A DNA stretch of 64,000 bases. Origin: Eublepharis macularius. Lineage: Eukaryota; Chordata; Lepidosauria; Squamata; Eublepharidae. Under the pieces are notes generated by a model. The model was not told the origin of the DNA. It searched no databases and worked only from the letters and a program-made list of their open reading frames with translations. The DNA is taken from the NCBI RefSeq assembly GCF_028583425.1, contig NC_072801.1, positions 23,394,001 through 23,458,000 of the forward strand. Reading direction: 5' to 3'. Position 1 is the first letter of the stretch, and the number at the start of each line of letters is the position of its first letter. Of this stretch, positions 57,623 through 64,000 are shown in pieces. The position numbers and the translations under genes are program-made.

Positions 57623-59865
57623 CAGCCTCCAGGTGGTGGCTGGAGATCTCCCGGAATTACAACTGATCTCCAGGTGACAGAGATTAGTTTCCCTGGAGAA
57701 AGTGGCTGCCTTGGAAGGTGGGCTCTATGGCATTATAGCTAGCTGAAGTCTCTCCCCTCCCCAGGCTCTACTCCCGAAATCTCCAGGAATTTCCCAACCA
57801 GGAGCTGGCAACCCTTTCCACAGACTTTGTAGAATGGGAGTTTCCTGTTTCTCCCTCCATTGCAGTCTATGAAATATCTCTCCTCCCATAAAAACCTTGC
57901 TCCTGGGAGCCAAGAGATTCTCATTATAAGTGGGAAAGTAGAGGTCTGCAATGGGAGGGGAGAAGTAGAAGAAATGAGAGCTCTGTTTTCTGCAAATGGA
58001 AATGATGTTCCCATGGAGGAAACAGGATAAACCCCAATGCTTATATGCACTATGGAAGGTGTCATATTTAAATAAATACATTTCCTCCTCTGCCATTTGC
58101 AATTTTATATTTAAAATAACATTATTTTAAAATGGGATATCCAATTAACAGGGGCATCTTTTTAATGGATTAAAAGATTCTAATCAAATAATATACATGT
58201 ATTAACATTGCAGAATTTCATGCAGAATTACTCCAGCCTATATCCATTGAAATATATGGCCTTACACTGGAATAATTCTGCATAGGACAGTGCTGCTGTA
58301 CTCACTAACTTTGATAGCCCAGTTACAGATTCGAACTCATCTCTCTCCAACTCAAGTCCATTGCTCAAATCACTATACTATGATAGCTCTCGGTCTGGGA
58401 ACAGTTTACTCTCCTCCACTCAAGGAGAACTGAAAAGTCCCTCAATAACCTGCAGTGGGGATATAATAATTATCTTGTTACTGTCCTTAATATTTTAAAC
58501 AGCTTATATTTCAAAAAATGCTGGGCTTTCTAAGGCTCAGCTGGTGCATTTTGGTTTTGATACCTCATTTCAAAATTAAAACAGCTCACGCGGATGGGGG
58601 AGGAGCTATAACTTTGGGGCCAATAGCCGCTTACTGAAGCATTTAATCACTTCGTTACTAATCTACTTTGAACCTGTTTCCCTCACACCAGAATCAATGA
58701 GGCTAAATACATCCATTAATTTTTGTGCTCTGAGAGAAATGAAACTATCAGGGTTTGCTCTGTTTAAACAAAAACACTCCTCCAGTCATTGAAACCATTC
58801 AGATTCAGAAGACCTCAAGTTGACTCAGAGGCAAGGAGAACTGAACTAGGCCAGTAGTCAAAGAAAATGGCATCTGTCTACTAGCGCAACGTTCCTCCCA
58901 GCCATGCAAAAGAATCTTGAAATGCATGCTGCCCACCCAGGTAATTTTTGACACTTTTAAACCATCTTTCTTAAGACTATTGCTGTTTTTGTTTGGTTTC
59001 CATTTTAAGATATTTGATGCATATTTTTAATTTACACATAAAAATCATATACAAAAATAATGTATATATTGTTGTAAAAAAGAAATACAAAAGTTATGTC
59101 TATATTATTGTTATTTTTAAAAAAAAATTAAATGTATTATCTGTTAGCCTGAAAGGACTCAGAGATGGCAACGGGTTTGGGTTTTACTAAATACTATTTC
59201 CTTTTGTAAAAAATTAAACATTGCAATCTTAAGCAGAATGCATGGTAAGTATTGTTCTACTGTTTTAGACACTGAATCCTTTGCAAGTCACTCCTGAAAA
59301 CCGGTTTTGTTGAAAGGAGGGATAGAAATCTTTATACTAAACTAAAAATATAATGGGAGAGGTGGTTCACTAGAATGGTTTTGCTAGAAACTGGATCCTC
59401 TAGGAACCTAGTACTGTATCTTGGAGACTCTTTCATCAGCTGCCAGAAAGAGGAAGAGATTTATGAAACCAGTATAGCACCACACTACAGTGTGCTGTCA
59501 AAGGTGCAAAATTGCTCTGACGTACAGCAAGGCAGTACGATGTCCCAGGCCTGAAACATGACCTCATCCGTTTGGGATCCTGTTATCACATGGAGGCTCT
59601 TATAAGAACATCCCTGGTTGGAATCAGAACAATAGTCCCATTAGTAAAGCATCCTGTTTCTAACAGTGATTAGTGACATGCCACAGTAACACCTGGCCAG
59701 CCAAGCCACAACCACGCATCACTTTTTTTTCTTATGCTGCGTGAAATTGCTGATTGAGAATTTATCAGAAAGTTTGATACTATCCAGCGAAGCCTCAGTC
59801 ACGATGCTGGTTTCCTCTCATGCTACAGAAGTGAACTTAGCTTCCTGAGAGCCAAACGAAAAGTG

Positions 59866-60037
59866 ACGTCTTACACAGGTTGGACACTAGTCGGCTTCCC
59901 TCAAGTTTTGATGGGAAATGTAGGCATCCTGGTCTTGCAGCTGTAATGGAGAGCCAAGCTGTAAAACCTGGATGCCTACATTTCCCATCAAAACTTGAGG
60001 GAAGCCGACTAGTGTCCAACCTGTGTAAGACGTGTTG
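59866..60037. repeat. Long palindrome of the AGAGCCAAGCTACAAGTGAC family
   Basis: Arms of about 70 bp are perfect or nearly so: ACGTCTTACACAGGTTGGAC... mirrored by ...GTCCAACCTGTGTAAGACGT, with GGGAAATGTAGGCATCC in each. The spacer of about 30 bp contains GAGAGCCAAGCTGTAAAACC. It encodes the same peptide on both strands, a by-product of symmetry. Confidence 0.8.
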
Positions 60038-61889
60038 CTTGTTCTTGCAGCTGTGCAGTTACCTTGTTTACGTAAGAGCTTTGCAGAGAAATGTCACCAC
60101 CTTGATCGTTCCGTTGCCTTTGTCTCTACCACTGACAATGTTCTTCTTATGCCTGTGTGGTGTATATAACAAAGATCTGAAAGCACGTTTCATCCACCTG
60201 ATGAAGCAGACTCTAGCCTACAACAGCTTATGTTATTATACAGGGGTAGGCAATCGCTGGCACGCTTACCAAACTGAAGCCCGCGAGACTGTTTTTGGTC
60301 AATACACATGACTAGTTCCCCAACCAGATAACCAAGGCAAGCCCACAAGATGCTGGCAGCTAAGACAGTGCTAAGCAAATCTGGTGCTTGTTATCACCTG
60401 CTGAACCTCTAGAACCATCATCCAGGTACCTTTGGGCTGCTGCCAGTGTTAAAGGGGCTCGGCTTGCTGCCCAACATTCATCTTCCTCCCCATTTAGTTT
60501 TCTGGCACTGCAACATCTATGCAAGCAGGTGCTTTTTCTTCTCTGGCACTCAGCCAAAAAGGTTGCCCACCTCAGTAATAATGAAACCATTAATTGTCAA
60601 GAAGCTACAAGGACCGTGTGTTTGTCTCATCCTCCCTGTATTCTCTCAGCACCTCTAACATCCTCTGTCCTCTGCTGGTGAGCTAATGCAACAAATCAAA
60701 TCTGAGGTGCTGAGAATATGCTCCCCCCACCAGTCAGAGGTTGCCCTGGAGAATGCTGCTGTTGCTGCCCGACTGAATTGGAACTGAGAATTTATGACAG
60801 CTGTCCAATGTCCTTCTGAGCCTCTGTTTTCAAAGAGGTCCCCAGAAATACTCTGCCTCTTGCTCTCTCCCCCCTGAGACAACAGTACAGGTTCTCTCTT
60901 CAGACCTCCATAGGCATTGCTGTTTCGGCACCAAAGCCCTGGCCAGAGATGTTTCACTCCCACGGCTCCTGCTGAGGTCCCACCGTCCGTCAAGCTAGCA
61001 CAGATTTTCTTCAGCTTTTGCAAATGCTTGACAGACTATCCCCAAAGGGTTGACAGCCACAAAATGACATGGCAGGTTTCACCAAATAAATAAAACTTCT
61101 TAAACAGCTTGAAAAACCAGTGGGAAAATGACATTCTTTTTTCCCCCTTTTTTAATGCAGCTACTCACAAAGATTATTAGACTAGCAAAGAAATGTTCTG
61201 GAAGATGGAATGAAATTGCTCAACAAGCGCCTGAAAATGAATGTTGATGTCTCTATTAGTCAGGGAAAAGGCTCCACACTCAGAAATTGGCAATTTACCA
61301 TCCCTTCAGTGGACTGAAAGCAGACAGATGTACCAAGAAAAGAGGGCACGGAAAGAAATGTTCACTTTGAAAAGGCGGATGGAACAGAGAAATCTGGTGA
61401 GAAGTGCTATTGCCTAAAAACGTGAGTGCTGTCGCCTCAGTGCTGGGTCATATGTCAGAGCCAGCAGCACCATGGAGCAGTGCAAACCTGTCCTCTTATG
61501 AGCTGAGTCTTCCACGTGTGCAGAGATTCCACATGAATGGTAATGGAGGCCACGAAAAGTGATTCTACATGAAAAGCGATGGAGGCCGTGAAACGTGATT
61601 CCATGTGAACACTGATGGCCGTCATTTGGTTGACCCCCTTCCCCATTAAGGTGATTGATCATGTGAAAAGGGCTTTGTTCAACTGGCTGGTTCCATGGAA
61701 ATCCCAACTTATACATGAGCTTGTTGGGGAAGGAAGGGGCATCCCACCACTCCAGCATGCTGTTTCAGTGCCAGTTCCTGGTAAGTGTATGAGCTGGGGT
61801 TCGTATATGGAACCCATTTTTTAAAAAGGCCTCCGTCTAAAATGGGGATTTAATTGAGAAGTTACCTCACGGATGAAGACAGACTAGAC

Positions 61890-62367
61890 TTGCCAACCTC
61901 CAGGCACTTGGAGTTCTCCAGGAATTACAACTCAATTACAACAGATTTCGGGAAACCAGGTCTCCCACTCCCAGCCTTCCTCTGTATCATCCACTGGCCC
62001 TCTGCAGACCAGTGAGGGGGTGGAGCCTAAAACATCATCGTCACATCACTGGTGCAATGTCACTTCCAGCAAATACTCAGGAGTGACATCACATTGCCAA
62101 CATGATGTTAATCTGATGCGCTAGGATTCAGACAAAACTCAATGGTTCCCTCCTGCATCCCCATACCCATCCCTCCCTCTCCCACTGATTTCCAGCCAAT
62201 GGCTGGCAACCCTATCCAGGCTATAGAGACCAGTTCCTCTGAAGAACACAGCAGCTTTGCTGTGGTGAGCTCCATGGTATCACATCCCTGCTTTCCCCAA
62301 ATTCCATCTTCCTCAAGCTCCACCCCCAAATCTCCAGACATTTCTCAACCCAGACTTGGCAGCCCTA
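61890..62367 (+). repeat. Two decayed GTTGCCAGCCTCCAGG-family pieces
   Basis: The left piece (about 61890-62000) has CTTGCCAACCTCCAGGCACT and CAGGAATTACAACT. The right piece (about 62200-62367) has CCAGTTCCTCTGAAGAACAC and ends ACTTGGCAGCCCT. Between them lies unassigned sequence with two TGACATCA-like motifs. Confidence 0.5.
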
Positions 62368-62372
62368 AGACT

Positions 62373-62701
62373 AGGGTTGCCAGTCCCCCTCTGGGGGCTG
62401 GGGATCCCCCACTCTCACTCTCCTCCTCTCGCCCCCATTTACCTGGCCGGCGGGGGAAAAGGCAGGGGAACGCACCTCCCGGGGCCCGTCACACCACCAA
62501 TTCTGCCTGCTGCGGAGTGCAGGAGCACTCCCAGGGGTGTCAAGTGGCCCGCGTAATGATGTCACTTTCCAGAAGTGACATCATCATGTGGCCCAGGAGT
62601 GCGCTCATGCACCCTGAATGCTCGTGCAAAGATTTCAATAAACGTACGTGCCAGGTTTCCTGGCTCCCACCCAGAGGGTAAGGGGACCTGGTAACCCTAT
62701 C
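62373..62701. mobile_element. GC-rich nonautonomous DNA element with TAGGGTTGCCAG ends
   Basis: Ends TAGGGTTGCCAGTCCCC and GGGGACCTGGTAACCCTA are inverted. Flanks CCTAAGAC and TCTAAGAC fit an 8-bp duplication with one mismatch. A central palindrome reads TGATGTCACTTTCCAGAAGT and its mirror. Overlapping ORFs here are not genes. Confidence 0.7.
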
Positions 62702-63199
62702 TAAGACATACTTTACATTTTCTATAACTTTTCTGTAAAATGATCCTTTTCTACCACTCCTTTTGAGATTTTTGCCTGGTGCTCTTTTAACCTTTCTAGC
62801 AGTATATTATATTTATATTCTATTTTATTAATTAATATTTCTATTCCATTCCATTAATTTATTTTTATTTTTTCCCCTTAGTGTCCTAATTGCATTTAGT
62901 TTTCTTGTGTCATTGTCATGAGCTGCTCTCAATGCACACTGGAAAAGGAGGATATAATTATTTAAAATAAATAATAAATAAGTAATGTTGAGAGACGCAT
63001 TGCATCTATTGGAATCAACAAACACATATTTCTTTTGTGCCATGGTCACCTCTAATCAAACAGGTTCTTGAAACAGTACAGAAACCAAAATGCAGGACAG
63101 GTGTACACACACATTCATCCAACCTAAATGAGTCAAATTAGCCACCTTGGGTAGGGAGCAGATGATGCTATCATAATATACTTAAAAAAAATAAATTAA

Positions 63200-63712
63200 A
63201 ATTCTGCACCAACAAAAGCAACCTGAAGAGAATTAATCAGTAACCTCTTAGTTGTAGCTAAGAATCTGATAGCTTTAAACTGGAAATCAAAGAAGGTACC
63301 CTCAACAGACAAATGGCTAGAGAAAGTATGGGATTACTACATTCAGGAAAAAATATGTGATAGATCATATCAAAATGAACACTACCCAAAAGAAACTGAC
63401 TTTATAGCAAAATGGTTACCATTTATTGAATTTATAACTATTACTAATCAACAACCCCCTAAACATTTATTCTTCATCGCACAAGACTGAAGAAATGGCT
63501 ACTAAGTTTATAAAGCTTTAGTTTTCTTTGAATTAGCAAACTGGTTTATCAATCACCATCTCTCTTCTTTCTTTTAGTACAAAACTATGTATAGAATCAT
63601 TAGAAACAATGATATATATGAATATGGTTGACTGTTCATTTGCAGTTGTTTGTTAACGTTGTATATTGAATTTGGAAATTTAAAATAAAATATTTTTTTA
63701 AAAAAACAAAAG
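63200..63712 (+). mobile_element. L1-like LINE 3' end
   Basis: The plus strand keeps pieces of an L1-type ORF2 C-terminus in broken frames (for example KWLEKVWDYY followed by a stop-filled stretch) and ends with GGAAATTTAAAATAAAATAT plus an A-rich tail. The rest of the element is missing. Confidence 0.55.
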
Positions 63713-63919
63713 CAACCTGCATAAATTAAGTAAAACAAGCATGATGTATTCTGCTTCCGTATTTATGTTTAGAAGCATAGGGGTGACACTCACGGCACAT
63801 ATTCCCCATTTGGGTTGAATCTAGAATGTCAATGATGGAAACAACAATCAGAAGGTCAAATCTTGATTCAGTCATCTTTTAAAGAACTGTGATTTGGTGT
63901 AGCATATTGAGAACGAGAG

Positions 63920-64000
63920 CCAAACTAGATGTTACAGCACCCACAGGTCAAATCCCTGGCCGCGGACACTTTTTTAAAAGTGATCTTGCATGGTCATCCC
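63920..64000 (+). repeat. Start of an AGAGCCAAGCTACAAGTGAC-family copy, cut by the window end
   Basis: GAGAGCCAAACTAGATGTTACA followed by GGTCAAATCCCTGGCCGCGG resembles the starts at 53042 and 59850. Confidence 0.4.

Larger units (their letters stand above)
56801..57815 (+). mobile_element. GTTGCCAGCCTCCAGG-family repeat, copy 4, split by a foldback insertion
   Basis: The left piece (AGGGTTGCCAGCCTCCAGGT, to 56823) and the right piece (57623-57815, ending GCTGGCAACCCT) make one ordinary copy if the inserted 799 bp are ignored. The insertion target duplication is inside this repeat. Confidence 0.8.
42155..64000 (-). other. ADAP1 upstream intron (partial), repeat-rich
   Basis: No further ADAP1 exon was found. 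I looked for the ArfGAP zinc-finger block (CxxC...CSGIHR) and the EQWIRAKYERQEF segment on the minus strand without success, so the intron is at least 21.8 kb. Stretches at about 44.2-45.0, 52.2-54.2, 58.3-59.8 and 60.1-61.8 kb hold nothing I can name. Confidence 0.65.

Noticed and set aside
62142..62681. 179-codon plus-strand ORF
   Set aside because: It runs across two unrelated repeats (a GTTGCCAGCCTCCAGG-family piece and the 62373 DNA element), with no domain or splice structure.

Overview
The window is vertebrate nuclear DNA, most likely from a squamate reptile (lizard or gecko-like). Two conserved multi-exon genes with GT-AG introns are recognisable. The rest is dense interspersed repeats of types typical of squamates: tRNA-headed SINEs including a Sauria-type pair, short palindromic MITEs, hAT-like nonautonomous elements with 8-bp target duplications, L2/CR1-type LINE pieces, and foldback repeats that look Penelope-like. 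Nothing is bacterial or viral. No tool was run: gene calls rest on reading translated exons against remembered protein families, and repeat names are family-level judgements.

Layout. (1) 1-10768: the 3' part of GET4 on the plus strand, eight coding exons from 4514 to a TGA at 10766-10768. Only the first ~51 residues, judged from human GET4, lie upstream of the window. Its introns carry a degraded chromodomain-type Ty3/gypsy remnant with one LTR (6596-7266) and SINEs. (2) 10769-22584: intergenic, between the convergent 3' ends, with repeats and no gene I can support. (3) 22585-42154: the 3' part of ADAP1 (centaurin-alpha-1) on the minus strand, seven coding exons encoding both PH domains and the C-terminus. 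From the Tyr of the first exon to the stop is 244 codons, the same as I count in human ADAP1. (4) 42155-64000: the large upstream ADAP1 intron. The ArfGAP-domain exons were not found and presumably lie beyond 64000. This stretch is almost all repeats, including an L2-type LINE with a YADD reverse transcriptase, nested hAT elements and a large foldback.

Function. GET4 is the cytosolic adaptor of the BAG6 complex that feeds tail-anchored membrane proteins to GET3. ADAP1 is a PIP3/IP4-binding ARF6 GTPase-activating protein. They are neighbours by conserved synteny (convergent, as in human 7p22.3), with no sign of a shared pathway.

Most interesting signals. Hammerhead-ribozyme-like cores (CUGANGA, stem II, GAAA) sit in foldback repeats at about 32.8-33.0 kb and 34.25-34.44 kb, with decayed versions at 23.0, 43.2 and 57.2 kb. 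A hAT element is nested in another hAT element with both target duplications intact (51.1-51.7 kb). A GC-rich hAT element makes a CpG-rich patch inside ADAP1. A hAT insertion lies 23 bp from an ADAP1 splice donor, and the reading frame stays open through it. A palindromic MITE carries a perfect TCTCGCGAGA box. I see no convincing new multigene system.
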